In this document: positions 27,413 through 36,003 of the stretch, one piece after another | Numbering within the stretch: position 1 is the first letter of the stretch | Layout: each line of letters begins with the position of its first letter | DNA from: GCA-2706205 sp964215955 | Lineage (GTDB): Bacteria; Bdellovibrionota; Bacteriovoracia; Bacteriovoracales; Bacteriovoracaceae | Reading direction: 5' to 3' | DNA: 64,000 nucleotides | Assembly: GCA_964215955.1 (NCBI GenBank) | Contig: CAXPDR010000006.1 | Coordinates: forward strand, 1 to 64,000 | Translations under genes and position numbers: made by a program | Notes under the pieces: generated by a model | Seen by the model: the letters and a program-made list of their open reading frames with translations, nothing else | Databases searched by the model: none | Told to the model about the DNA's origin: nothing

Positions 27413-29176
27413 ATGGCTAAATACAACAAGCTTTATATAAACGGAAATCCAAATCAAAAGGGTTTAATAATGAAAATTGCTACTCTTGATTTAATTGACT
27501 CTATTTATCATGATAAAGAGGCAGTTCTTGAGCTAAATCTAAGCAAAGAGCAACAATTCGACTCATACCATAATTCATTTTTTACTTCCTACTGGAGTCA
27601 ATACACCAACCTCAAAGAAATCACGCTGAATTTGGATATCTCTGGCTCTGGTCTTGCAAGACTCATCAAAAGAGCTGGGAGTGAACATACAACACTAACT
27701 GAAAAAGAAATCGGCAGTGGAAAATTAACGCTGACTACTAGTATTCCTTTTGATTCGAGTGCAAGAGTTTATTTAGAATTAACCCCTAAAGACGGCGAAG
27801 AGATAATAATTAAAAATAATGCTTATTGGAGTACTAATCAAGAGCCTGAGAAAAATGTCAAACTGGCCATTATCATGTGCACATTTAATAAGCAGAGCTA
27901 TGTAAACAAGAACTTGAATCTTTTATTGAACCATGAAGATTTTAAAAATTCAGATATTGAGTTATTTGTGGTTGATAATGCCTCTAATCTTAATCTCACT
28001 AGTAATGATAAACTTCATTACTTCCACCAAGATAACTTCGGTGGAGCAGGTGGATTCACAAGAGGTTTGATTGAAGCTAGAAGAATGAATAAATTCACTC
28101 ATTATCAATTTATGGATGATGATATTTTACTAGACCCAGATATGATCCTCAGAGCGAAAAACTTCTTGTCTTTCACAAACAAAGACTTTGCATTCTCTGG
28201 TGCGATGCTCTGCATGGATAACAAAAACAGACTCTGGGAAGCTGGAGCTAAATATCCACACCCCAGTAAGAACTTAACACCCGCTCCTTGCTTTTATAAC
28301 ACACCTCTTAGCCCCAAGCTTCTTGATGATATCTCGCAACCTTATGATTTTGACTACGGAGGATGGTGGTTTTACACTTTCAGTGAAGAAATTGTTAAAG
28401 AAATTGGACTTCCATATCCATTCTTTATTAGGGGGGATGATGTTGAATACAGCTTAAGAATTCAAAAAGCAGGCTTTAAAACAATTAATCTACCAGGCGT
28501 TTGTGTTTGGCATGAAACATTTTTTGGAAAGACTGGTTATTGGTTACAATACTATAACACAAGAAACTATATCACTTTTAGCCTTATGTATTTCTCATGG
28601 AGGCAATCCTATAAAATGGGATTGAATCTAATAAAGATGCTGTTATCGGATCTTCTCTTTTTTCAATACCAAAAAGCAACCATAATGAATAAGGCCATCT
28701 TTGATATTCAGACTTCCTTGTTTCATTATCATAAAAAGTCCACTCCTCAACACCAACAGAAGCTACTTAAATCTATAGCACACATAAAAGATAGAAATTC
28801 TGAGGGAGCTTTAAAAGAAACAGTTATTCCTGGTAGAACCAAAGATATAATTTTGAAGCTCGTAACTCTCAATTACCACCTAGTCCCTACAATTACTAAT
28901 CGAACAGCGATTATAGATAGTCATGCTTGGAAACCTCGTTTCTTGAAGTCTAAAATTCCACCAATGGTAAATGAGATTGTGATTAGTAATAGAAATAATT
29001 CCCAAAGCTTTGCTTTCAAGAAAAACCCTGCGTTATTTTTAAAATTAGTGTTGGTTACTGCATTTAATTTGACAGCATTTTTATGCTTACTTCCAGTATA
29101 TAAAGTTGCCATACCTTTTCTCTTCAAACAGTATAAGACAACTAATTTTTGGAAGTCATTTTTAAAAATTACTTAG
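27413..29176 (+). CDS. GlfT2-like galactofuranosyltransferase (GT2 with N-terminal beta domain)
   Basis: Long GT2 protein of 587 residues. An N-terminal beta-rich domain covers about 1-145. The GT-A core follows: LAIIMCTFNK at 151-160, FGGAGGF at 209-215, MDDD at 234-237 for metal and donor binding, DYGGWWFYTF near 314-323, RGDDVEYSLR at 340-349 as the catalytic acceptor motif, and VWHE at 365-368. This order matches polymerising galactofuranosyltransferases (GlfT2). A helical C-terminal domain completes it. TATAGT at 27405-27410 suggests transcription may start at or after the first ATG, and an ATG at 27470 is an alternative start. It overlaps convergent glf by eight bases. Confidence 0.85.
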   Translation: MAKYNKLYINGNPNQKGLIMKIATLDLIDSIYHDKEAVLELNLSKEQQFDSYHNSFFTSYWSQYTNLKEITLNLDISGSGLARLIKRAGSEHTTLTEKEIGSGKLTLTTSIPFDSSARVYLELTPKDGEEIIIKNNAYWSTNQEPEKNVKLAIIMCTFNKQSYVNKNLNLLLNHEDFKNSDIELFVVDNASNLNLTSNDKLHYFHQDNFGGAGGFTRGLIEARRMNKFTHYQFMDDDILLDPDMILRAKNFLSFTNKDFAFSGAMLCMDNKNRLWEAGAKYPHPSKNLTPAPCFYNTPLSPKLLDDISQPYDFDYGGWWFYTFSEEIVKEIGLPYPFFIRGDDVEYSLRIQKAGFKTINLPGVCVWHETFFGKTGYWLQYYNTRNYITFSLMYFSWRQSYKMGLNLIKMLLSDLLFFQYQKATIMNKAIFDIQTSLFHYHKKSTPQHQQKLLKSIAHIKDRNSEGALKETVIPGRTKDIILKLVTLNYHLVPTITNRTAIIDSHAWKPRFLKSKIPPMVNEIVISNRNNSQSFAFKKNPALFLKLVLVTAFNLTAFLCLLPVYKVAIPFLFKQYKTTNFWKSFLKIT

Positions 29177-30314
29177 CAATTTCAGATTTAAAAGTATTTA
29201 GTGCCATACTAATTACTTGATGCATATCTAGATATTTATAGGTACCTAATCTACCACCAAAAATCACATGACTTTCATCCTTAGTCTCCGCTAGGTACTT
29301 AGCATACATTTCTTTATCTTCTGGAGTATTAATCGGATAATAAGGATCATCTTCCTTCCCAGCAGTTCTAGAAAATTCTTTAAAAATAATAGTCTCTTTA
29401 TCTGATTGCTCTCTTTCCGGATGATAGTGCTTAAATTCATGAATTCTAGTATAAGGAACATCTGCTTCAGCATAGTTCATAACTGAAGTACCTTGAAAGT
29501 CATTCATTTCTTTTCTTTCAATTTCAAAGTCAATTGTTCTCCAACCAAGAACACCATGTTTATAATCAAAATATCTATCAACAGGCCCCGAATAGATCAC
29601 TTTTACTTCAGCAGGAATTGAATCTTTAATTTCGAAGAAATCAACTTCAAGCTTTACCGTTATATTTTCATGATCTAGCATTTTTTCAAATACCTTCCCA
29701 TAACCATCTACAGGAAGCCCCTCATACTTATCTTTAAAGTATCTATGATTATAGTTATATCTAACAGGTAGTCTTGTTATGATATTTGCAGGAAGATTTT
29801 TCGGATCAATTTCCCACTGCTTCTTTGTATACCCATAAATGAATGCTTCATATAGAGGTTTCCCGATAAGAGAGATCGCTTTCTCTTCTAGGTTTTGTGG
29901 GGTTTCAATATGATACTTTTTAATTTCAGTCTGAAGAAACTCATAAGCCTCACTAGGTGTTAAGTTTTTTTCATAGTACGAATTAATGGTCTCAAGATTT
30001 ATAGGCATAGTATAAACTTTGCCTTTATAAGTCGTATAAACTACATGTTGATAATCATTAAAATCTGTAAATCTTGAAAGATAATCCCATACCTCCCTAT
30101 TTGAAGTATGGAAAAGATGTGATCCGTATTTATGTATTTCAATATTCGTTTCCTTATCTGCAAAAGAATAAGAGTTTCCACCAATATGATTTCTTTTATC
30201 AATTACTATAACTTTCTCATTAAGTTCATTTGCAATACGCTCTGCAATAACTGAACCATAAAAACCAGCTCCAACTATTAAATATTTTGCGTTATTTAAT
30301 TCTATATTTTTCAT
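29169..30314 (-). CDS. glf: UDP-galactopyranose mutase Glf
   Basis: Flavoenzyme that converts UDP-galactopyranose to UDP-galactofuranose. It has 381 residues, normal for the family. The FAD-binding GAGFYGS is at 15-21, IDKRNHIGGNSY follows at about 38-49, and HKYGSHLFHT at 61-70 carries the flavin-site His. The C-terminal GGRLGTYKYLDMHQVI is also diagnostic. I start it at the ATG at 30314, with AAGGT upstream, because the frame extends 18 residues further without any family sequence. It supplies donor sugar to the two GlfT-like proteins nearby. Confidence 0.95.
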   Translation of the reverse strand: MKNIELNNAKYLIVGAGFYGSVIAERIANELNEKVIVIDKRNHIGGNSYSFADKETNIEIHKYGSHLFHTSNREVWDYLSRFTDFNDYQHVVYTTYKGKVYTMPINLETINSYYEKNLTPSEAYEFLQTEIKKYHIETPQNLEEKAISLIGKPLYEAFIYGYTKKQWEIDPKNLPANIITRLPVRYNYNHRYFKDKYEGLPVDGYGKVFEKMLDHENITVKLEVDFFEIKDSIPAEVKVIYSGPVDRYFDYKHGVLGWRTIDFEIERKEMNDFQGTSVMNYAEADVPYTRIHEFKHYHPEREQSDKETIIFKEFSRTAGKEDDPYYPINTPEDKEMYAKYLAETKDESHVIFGGRLGTYKYLDMHQVISMALNTFKSEIAK

Positions 30315-30362
30315 AGCGTTTACCTTATAATTTTTTGAAATTAGCTTAGGGTTTAAGGTTAA

Positions 30363-31664
30363 ATGCAAAATTTCAAGATAGCAATTAAGAAGTTATTTAA
30401 TTACTTATTTGGGTCTCGTTATAGTGTGTTTTTATTTCATAGAGCCACAGATAAAAATGAAAAAAAAATATACTTCAAGCAAGCTTTAATGAAAAACACC
30501 AACATGATGCACAGTAACAGAGACCTGATTAATTTTCACATTAACGAATTCCCTGAGTTCATCCCATACTATAAAAGAATTATAAGCAAAAATCGTAAGA
30601 AAAGCCCACCTAATGTTCCACACAATGAATTAATTCAGCTTGCTCTTGATAACTTTTACAGCTTTTGTAAGAAAGGAGCTTTTACTTCACACAGGGGAAA
30701 TATCATTCAAAATATGGATACATCAAGGCACATTATTTTCTTCATTCCCTTTCACTTACTGGACAGAAATAATGAGAATCCTGTTTACTCTTCAACTACG
30801 AAGTTTTATGAGGTACTTATCAAAGTTATTGTAAATCAAACTGATTTTATTCCAGTTATTCAATTTGGACTCAATCCTCTTTACGATGAAGGCTTTAAAT
30901 TTTGTATTTCATACCATACGAAAGAAAGACCTTACACACTACATATTAAGGAGTCTGCATTTCCTAATTATTTTACTATAGATAATAATGGCTACGCGGG
31001 ATGGCATTCCTGTACGAGTAATCCAATCCAAAGCAAAACGACAGATAAAGAAATAAAACTAATTTGGAAAAAAGAAATTAGTGAAATTCTAAAGAAAAAG
31101 GAAAGTAAATATAAACAAGGAAATAAAACATTCTCATTAAGAGATGATTTTATTTTTGTCCCACTACAGATTCCTGATGATATAGTAGCAGATCTTGCCT
31201 TTATTAATACGATTGATCTACTTAAAACTTTAATCAACCGTATTAATGAAATACCTTTTAAATTGATAATTAAACGCCACCCCTTTTGTAGATCTCCAGA
31301 AGTAAGTGAAATTCTTTCTAATATAGATAATGAGAATATATTTATTTTTGATGGTAATATTCATGATGTGATACCTTACGCAAAAAAAATACTAACTGTT
31401 AATTCAGGAGTAGGATTCGAAGCGTTACTATACAAAAAAGAAATAATTGTAACTGGAAAATGTAGTTATCAACAAGTCGCAACAATTTGCCAAGATGAGG
31501 ATGACTTAATGAGAAAAATCAAACGAAGTGCCTCACCAGTTAGTGACATTGAAATTGAGAATTTTCTAGGTTTATACTTTTCAGAACATGTCTACCACAA
31601 AGATCAAGAAGAAAAAATTGAAAGTCGTATAATAGAATACTTAAGACTAAATAAACTTTCTTAA
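30363..31664 (+). CDS. Capsule polysaccharide biosynthesis protein, KpsS/KpsC-like
   Basis: Soluble GT-B-like protein of 433 residues. FVPLQIPDDI near 257-266, IIKRHPFCRSP at about 304-314 and VNSGVGFEALLYKKEIIVTGKCSYQ toward the C-terminus match the capsule-synthesis family (PF05159) that includes the Kdo transferases KpsS and KpsC. With kdsA, kdsB and kpsF nearby, transfer of Kdo from CMP-Kdo is a reasonable inference but other CMP- or NDP-sugars are possible. It is 48 bases from divergent glf and overlaps the next convergent gene by 18 bases. Confidence 0.75.
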   Translation: MQNFKIAIKKLFNYLFGSRYSVFLFHRATDKNEKKIYFKQALMKNTNMMHSNRDLINFHINEFPEFIPYYKRIISKNRKKSPPNVPHNELIQLALDNFYSFCKKGAFTSHRGNIIQNMDTSRHIIFFIPFHLLDRNNENPVYSSTTKFYEVLIKVIVNQTDFIPVIQFGLNPLYDEGFKFCISYHTKERPYTLHIKESAFPNYFTIDNNGYAGWHSCTSNPIQSKTTDKEIKLIWKKEISEILKKKESKYKQGNKTFSLRDDFIFVPLQIPDDIVADLAFINTIDLLKTLINRINEIPFKLIIKRHPFCRSPEVSEILSNIDNENIFIFDGNIHDVIPYAKKILTVNSGVGFEALLYKKEIIVTGKCSYQQVATICQDEDDLMRKIKRSASPVSDIEIENFLGLYFSEHVYHKDQEEKIESRIIEYLRLNKLS

Positions 31665-32738
31665 AAAAGCATTCTTAGCACGAACTACAAAACTCATAAA
31701 AAATCTTACTTCTGAAAAATATGATTTAAAGAATAACACCCAATTCCTAGAAGGTTGTAAACCAGAAATTGCTAAAAGAGCATCTCTTGTAGTTTTCGTT
31801 GAATTAAAATCTAGAGTTGTAATTGTATTTTTTAACCACGGAAGATAATCCCAATCGGATTTCTCAATTAAGATCCTTTTAACTGAATTGGCTGTGTACT
31901 CTGAGGCTCTCCATTCATAATTTTTAAAAGTCGCTGAGATATGATCTGGCATAATTATAACTTTTTTTCCAATCAGTAATCCTTCAACAATGCATGTTGA
32001 ATGCGTAGTAATCACAAATGATGAATTTGCGATCTGATCCCATAAATTCTCGTTTGCATACTCTTCATTTGACCTTGAAGTTTTATAATGATCTGGGTAC
32101 TGTGGATGATTTCGAACTACAACTTTTTTCCTAAAGGTATTTTCTAGATCTAATAAAAAAGGATTTACTATTTCTGGAGCGGGTTCTTTTTGTCCTATAT
32201 AAAGAATATAACCCTGATCCTCAGTTTTAATGTCCTTAATCCCATCTAATTTTGGAATGCCACTATAAACAATATCTCCTCTTCTATACTGTGGATAAAA
32301 TGCCGTAAATTCTTTTCCAAAGGCCATATAAAAATCGCATAACCGATTAAACCAATGACCATTCCAGATTTGAAATAGTCCATGTTGAAATCCAATTACT
32401 CTAGTCTTTGGATATATTTTTTTGATTGGTGAATATAAAGCAGCTCCAGGAAAATTTTGAATATCTGTTAATAAAATAAGAGAAACATTCCTAATTTCGT
32501 GCTTAGCAAAACTACATATATTTTGAATGACAGTATTATCAAGTTTAATTTCTTTTACAGGAATTGTCTTAAGTATTTTAAATTTTACATCACTGGTATC
32601 TAGAGATGATGGATCAAAAGTAAAAGGGATAAAAATTAAGTTTATCTCAAAGATCTCAGATAACTCATCAAGAACTGACTCTATATTTTTGTATCCTCGA
32701 ATATTATTAAATATAACTAATATTTTTTTCAAAAACAC
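31647..32738 (-). CDS. GT-B-like polysaccharide biosynthesis protein
   Basis: Protein of 363 residues I cannot place in a named family. It shows a GT-B look: VIGFQHGLFQIWNGHW at about 114-129, FGKEFTAFYP, GIPKLDGI, VVRNHPQYPDHY near 207-218, and THSTCIVEGLLIGKKVIIMP near 244-263. The RNHP...HSTxxxEGLLxGKKV pattern resembles CDP-glycerol glycerophosphotransferase-type and capsule-synthesis proteins. The start is ambiguous: GTG at 32738 or TTG two codons on. Seven bases separate it from the GT8-like gene upstream, so it belongs to the three-gene minus operon 34939-31647. Confidence 0.6.
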   Translation of the reverse strand: MFLKKILVIFNNIRGYKNIESVLDELSEIFEINLIFIPFTFDPSSLDTSDVKFKILKTIPVKEIKLDNTVIQNICSFAKHEIRNVSLILLTDIQNFPGAALYSPIKKIYPKTRVIGFQHGLFQIWNGHWFNRLCDFYMAFGKEFTAFYPQYRRGDIVYSGIPKLDGIKDIKTEDQGYILYIGQKEPAPEIVNPFLLDLENTFRKKVVVRNHPQYPDHYKTSRSNEEYANENLWDQIANSSFVITTHSTCIVEGLLIGKKVIIMPDHISATFKNYEWRASEYTANSVKRILIEKSDWDYLPWLKNTITTLDFNSTKTTRDALLAISGLQPSRNWVLFFKSYFSEVRFFMSFVVRAKNAFLRKFI

Positions 32739-32745
32739 CCCAAAA

Positions 32746-33528
32746 CTAACTAAATAGTTTTCTGTGTAGTTTTAACTTAATTCTATTGAGAAAAAAAATG
32801 ACAATATATTTAAGAAGAAAAATCTGACTTAAAATATATTTGAAACTGAAAGGTTTTTCTAACAAGACTGTTTCTTGAGCTTTATAAACTCTAACTTCAT
32901 TTTTTCTTTCACCCTTCCCAACCCAAACTTTAGAAAATGGATGAAACCCCCAATCGATATAAGACATCTCTAATTTTCTAAATTTAAGTTCACTTTCTAA
33001 ATCGATATAAGCTCTTGCAAAACCAATTTGGTCAGAAAACCAGTTATGTAATCCTTCTTCAGAAATTTTTTCGATCCAAAGATCAACGAACTTCAATGTA
33101 GTTTCATTTACTGAAATTCCAATAACCCCAACTGCGAACATTTTCTGTAAATTACTTCCAGAGTTTCTTTTTAAAACTTGAAGATCAAAGCCTTTTCGAT
33201 AAAAGTTAAAAAACGATTCAAAATCTCTTCTTACGATTGAATCCACATCAAAATATGCAACAACATCATATTGATTAATCGTCTTCCTGATGAACGTTCC
33301 TCGGATATTTGCACAATACCCTTTCATGTCCTCAACTTTTTCAAACTTTTTTTCTTTTACTTCATATTTAACATTGTGCTTTTCGACCCAACTAATTTCA
33401 TTATCTGTAGGGTTAATCAAAAGAATTCTGACATCATCACAATAGTTATACTTTCTCAATGAACGAAAAAATATTTTAAATTTTTCGAAGTATCCACTAT
33501 CGGATACACAATAAATACATCTTTTCAT
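32746..33528 (-). CDS. Glycosyltransferase, GT8-like
   Basis: GT-A-type protein of 260 residues. CIYCVSDSGYFEKFKIFFRSLRKYN at the start resembles GT8 and related enzymes. The metal-binding DXD is D94-V-D96 in VVAYFDVDSIVR. The C-terminal 30 residues are hydrophobic then strongly basic, which suggests membrane attachment. The start at 33528 has AAGG seven bases upstream and overlaps the end of the upstream capsule-like gene by 32 bases, showing tight coupling. A longer frame to 33546 lacks a ribosome site. Confidence 0.7.
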   Translation of the reverse strand: MKRCIYCVSDSGYFEKFKIFFRSLRKYNYCDDVRILLINPTDNEISWVEKHNVKYEVKEKKFEKVEDMKGYCANIRGTFIRKTINQYDVVAYFDVDSIVRRDFESFFNFYRKGFDLQVLKRNSGSNLQKMFAVGVIGISVNETTLKFVDLWIEKISEEGLHNWFSDQIGFARAYIDLESELKFRKLEMSYIDWGFHPFSKVWVGKGERKNEVRVYKAQETVLLEKPFSFKYILSQIFLLKYIVIFFLNRIKLKLHRKLFS

Positions 33529-34939
33529 TATTAACCTTACGAGCAATTTTAATCAAGGCCTTTCGCCAAAAAGTATTAACTTTAATTATTTTATAATTTT
33601 TTAAATCTTCTATTAGTTCAGCTCCAAAAACATAAAATTTAATTTTTCTTGCTTCTCCTAAAAATAACTTATTATAAAGGTCAAAAAGTGACCTTAGTTT
33701 TTGCGTATTGAATCTAGATTCAATAATGGTTTTTGTTATATTTTGATATTCAGAAATTAAACTTGGAATATGATCAATATCAACAAAAAGATGTCTTTCA
33801 ACAAGTAGCGATAAAAATCGATCTAAGAGATCTTTATCATAAATTTCACATGCTTTACCCAGCATTTTTTCAATATTCCAACCATCTATATTATTTTTTT
33901 CTAAATAAAAGTCTAAAGTAAATCCCTTTTCGGTATAAGACGCTCCCCCGAAGTTAACTACCGGTTTCCCCTTCATTAAAGATTCTAATCCAACAGTTGA
34001 ATTAATACATAAAACGAGATCGGAGGATTCTATAATTTTAATCATGTCTGCCTTAATACAATAACTAAAATTATTTGTTTCACAAATAGATCCAATAATA
34101 TCTTTTCCCGCGCCTTTTCTCTTTGGGTGATCTTTCACTATTACATTATAGTCTTCTGAGTTAAGACCATAGCTCGAGATTAAAGTATTTAAAAAATCTT
34201 CAGCAGAGTCAACAAGTGGGGAATAGAGTTTTATGTTAGAATCTGAATCCACTTGCAAAGCGACAAGTATATTAGGCTTTGTTCCTGAGACTTTAAAAGA
34301 ATCTAAATGCTCAGTTCCCATGACTGTCTTTTTAGTTGCATATAACTCTTCCAGTTTTTGTCTTAAGTTTTGAGATATATTGAGACTCTTTGGAATATCA
34401 ATTTTTCCTTTTAAACTCCCTCCATAATTTACCCCTATTGGGTCTATTACTAATGAATCAGGAAAAAGGCCATTCTCATAAAACAAACAAGGAACACCAT
34501 ACATGTCCGATACGAGTGATAGGCCCAGCGCACAAATCGGTAGCCCGTTTAAGGATATACTTAAACAAGGTTTTAAATTTTCAAATAAAAATGCATAATA
34601 TCCTAAATAGAAATATTCTTGATGCATATAGTAATCAGACGTTTTAGGCAAACTCGTAATTTTACGCCCAGACAACTTGTCATAACTAGAATAATCATCC
34701 TCTGAAGGTAAATTCTTTCTCACTTTTTTACCAAGTTCAAAAAAATCATTAACATATTCATCTGAAACTCTAACAGATAGAGCTTTTAAACCTTCTGATA
34801 TAAACGCTAACTGAGTTTTTTGAGACCTAGTAATAAATACTGGATCCAAGCCCTGCTTTTTTAAAACTTTGTCTAATTTCTTGATTTTATGGGTTATTTT
34901 ATGGGATTCAAAACTCCAAACTATAACCTTGCTAGACAT
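33497..34939 (-). CDS. Capsule polysaccharide biosynthesis protein, KpsS/KpsC-like
   Basis: Soluble protein of 480 residues resembling the capsule-synthesis family. VALQVDSDSNIKLYSPL, VIVKDHPKRKGAG and INSTVGLESLMKGKPVVNFGGASY toward the C-terminus are the shared landmarks. An extra C-terminal helical region of about 80 residues follows. The ATG at 34939 is chosen because AAGGA lies seven to twelve bases upstream; the frame opens 17 codons earlier with no such site. It leads a three-gene operon with the GT8-like and GT-B-like genes. It is divergent from the 35042 gene, with 102 bases between. Confidence 0.72.
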   Translation of the reverse strand: MSSKVIVWSFESHKITHKIKKLDKVLKKQGLDPVFITRSQKTQLAFISEGLKALSVRVSDEYVNDFFELGKKVRKNLPSEDDYSSYDKLSGRKITSLPKTSDYYMHQEYFYLGYYAFLFENLKPCLSISLNGLPICALGLSLVSDMYGVPCLFYENGLFPDSLVIDPIGVNYGGSLKGKIDIPKSLNISQNLRQKLEELYATKKTVMGTEHLDSFKVSGTKPNILVALQVDSDSNIKLYSPLVDSAEDFLNTLISSYGLNSEDYNVIVKDHPKRKGAGKDIIGSICETNNFSYCIKADMIKIIESSDLVLCINSTVGLESLMKGKPVVNFGGASYTEKGFTLDFYLEKNNIDGWNIEKMLGKACEIYDKDLLDRFLSLLVERHLFVDIDHIPSLISEYQNITKTIIESRFNTQKLRSLFDLYNKLFLGEARKIKFYVFGAELIEDLKNYKIIKVNTFWRKALIKIARKVNNEKMYLLCIR

Positions 34940-35041
34940 TTGTCTTCCTTTTTTAAGTCTATGATAATAATCAGAATAAATTTTCTTCAAATGAATAATA
35001 ACATATACTATAACAATACAATAAATATAAGGGGACCCTAA

Positions 35042-35971
35042 ATGATAAAAAATTATTTTTTAAATAAAAAAGTAAAAAAAAGATTCCAAGAAACCAAAGA
35101 ACCAATTAAAATTTTTGTTGCTTGTCAAAGGTCTCATGATCTAGTTGTCAAAGTACTAGAATGGTCAGTTCAAAGGACAACCACATACCCCTTTAAAATA
35201 TACAGTATGTACAAACAGGAAATCCCTTTTGAAATGCCAAAAGACGATAAAAACAAACCTGGTACACCCTTTTCATTTCAAAGGTTTATGATACCAGAAA
35301 TGTGCAACTTTAAAGGTAGAGCGATCTATATGGATTGTGACCAAATACTTATAACTGATATTGCTAGGCTATTTCACAGACCAATGAATGGCTTTGACCT
35401 TATGCACTGTGAAACAGGCAAGAGAGGTACTAAAAAATTTGCTCAAAGATCATCAGTAATGCTGATTGATTGCGAAAAAACAAAATGGAAAATCAGTGAC
35501 TTAGTCAACGATATGAATGAGGGTAAGATTACATACCAACAATTAATGATTGACATGGCAACAGAGAACAAGGGAGTTATACCTTATACTTGGAATTCTT
35601 TAGATAAATATGAGCCTGGAAAAACCGATCTTATTCACTATACTGCTAAGAAAACGCAACCTTGGATCAATCATAACCATCCTGACTGCCCGGAAATTTG
35701 GTTTAACTATTTATATGAAGCTTTAGACGCTGAATACATTGACATGGGCCTAATCGAAGAAGCACTAGACAATGGATGGGTTAGACCTTCAATGAAGTAT
35801 CAGGTTGAAAACAGAATTCTTAACCCCAAGGATCTGCCTCAAGAAATTAAAGACCTAGACAAAGACTTCCTAGAAAGAGCTAAAAAGAATAACTATAATA
35901 ATATGGACGGAGATTATAGAGCCATTATGTCTTGGAAGGATCTATCTGGAACCTCCATAGAAAAAGCGTGA
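35042..35971 (+). CDS. Glycosyltransferase, GT8-like
   Basis: Protein of 309 residues. IFVACQRSHDLVVKVLEWSVQ opens the fold, and D98-C-D100 in AIYMDCDQI is the metal-binding DXD. HYTAKKTQPW near 200-209 resembles the C-terminal HxxxxKPW element of GT8 enzymes. Similar proteins use UDP-sugars on LPS or capsule. AAGGGG at 35029-35034 is a strong ribosome site. A perfect terminator 60 bases after its stop shows it is a single-gene transcript. Confidence 0.72.
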   Translation: MIKNYFLNKKVKKRFQETKEPIKIFVACQRSHDLVVKVLEWSVQRTTTYPFKIYSMYKQEIPFEMPKDDKNKPGTPFSFQRFMIPEMCNFKGRAIYMDCDQILITDIARLFHRPMNGFDLMHCETGKRGTKKFAQRSSVMLIDCEKTKWKISDLVNDMNEGKITYQQLMIDMATENKGVIPYTWNSLDKYEPGKTDLIHYTAKKTQPWINHNHPDCPEIWFNYLYEALDAEYIDMGLIEEALDNGWVRPSMKYQVENRILNPKDLPQEIKDLDKDFLERAKKNNYNNMDGDYRAIMSWKDLSGTSIEKA

Positions 35972-36003
35972 CTCAAAAGACCTTTTAGTTATAAAATTAT
36001 AAA

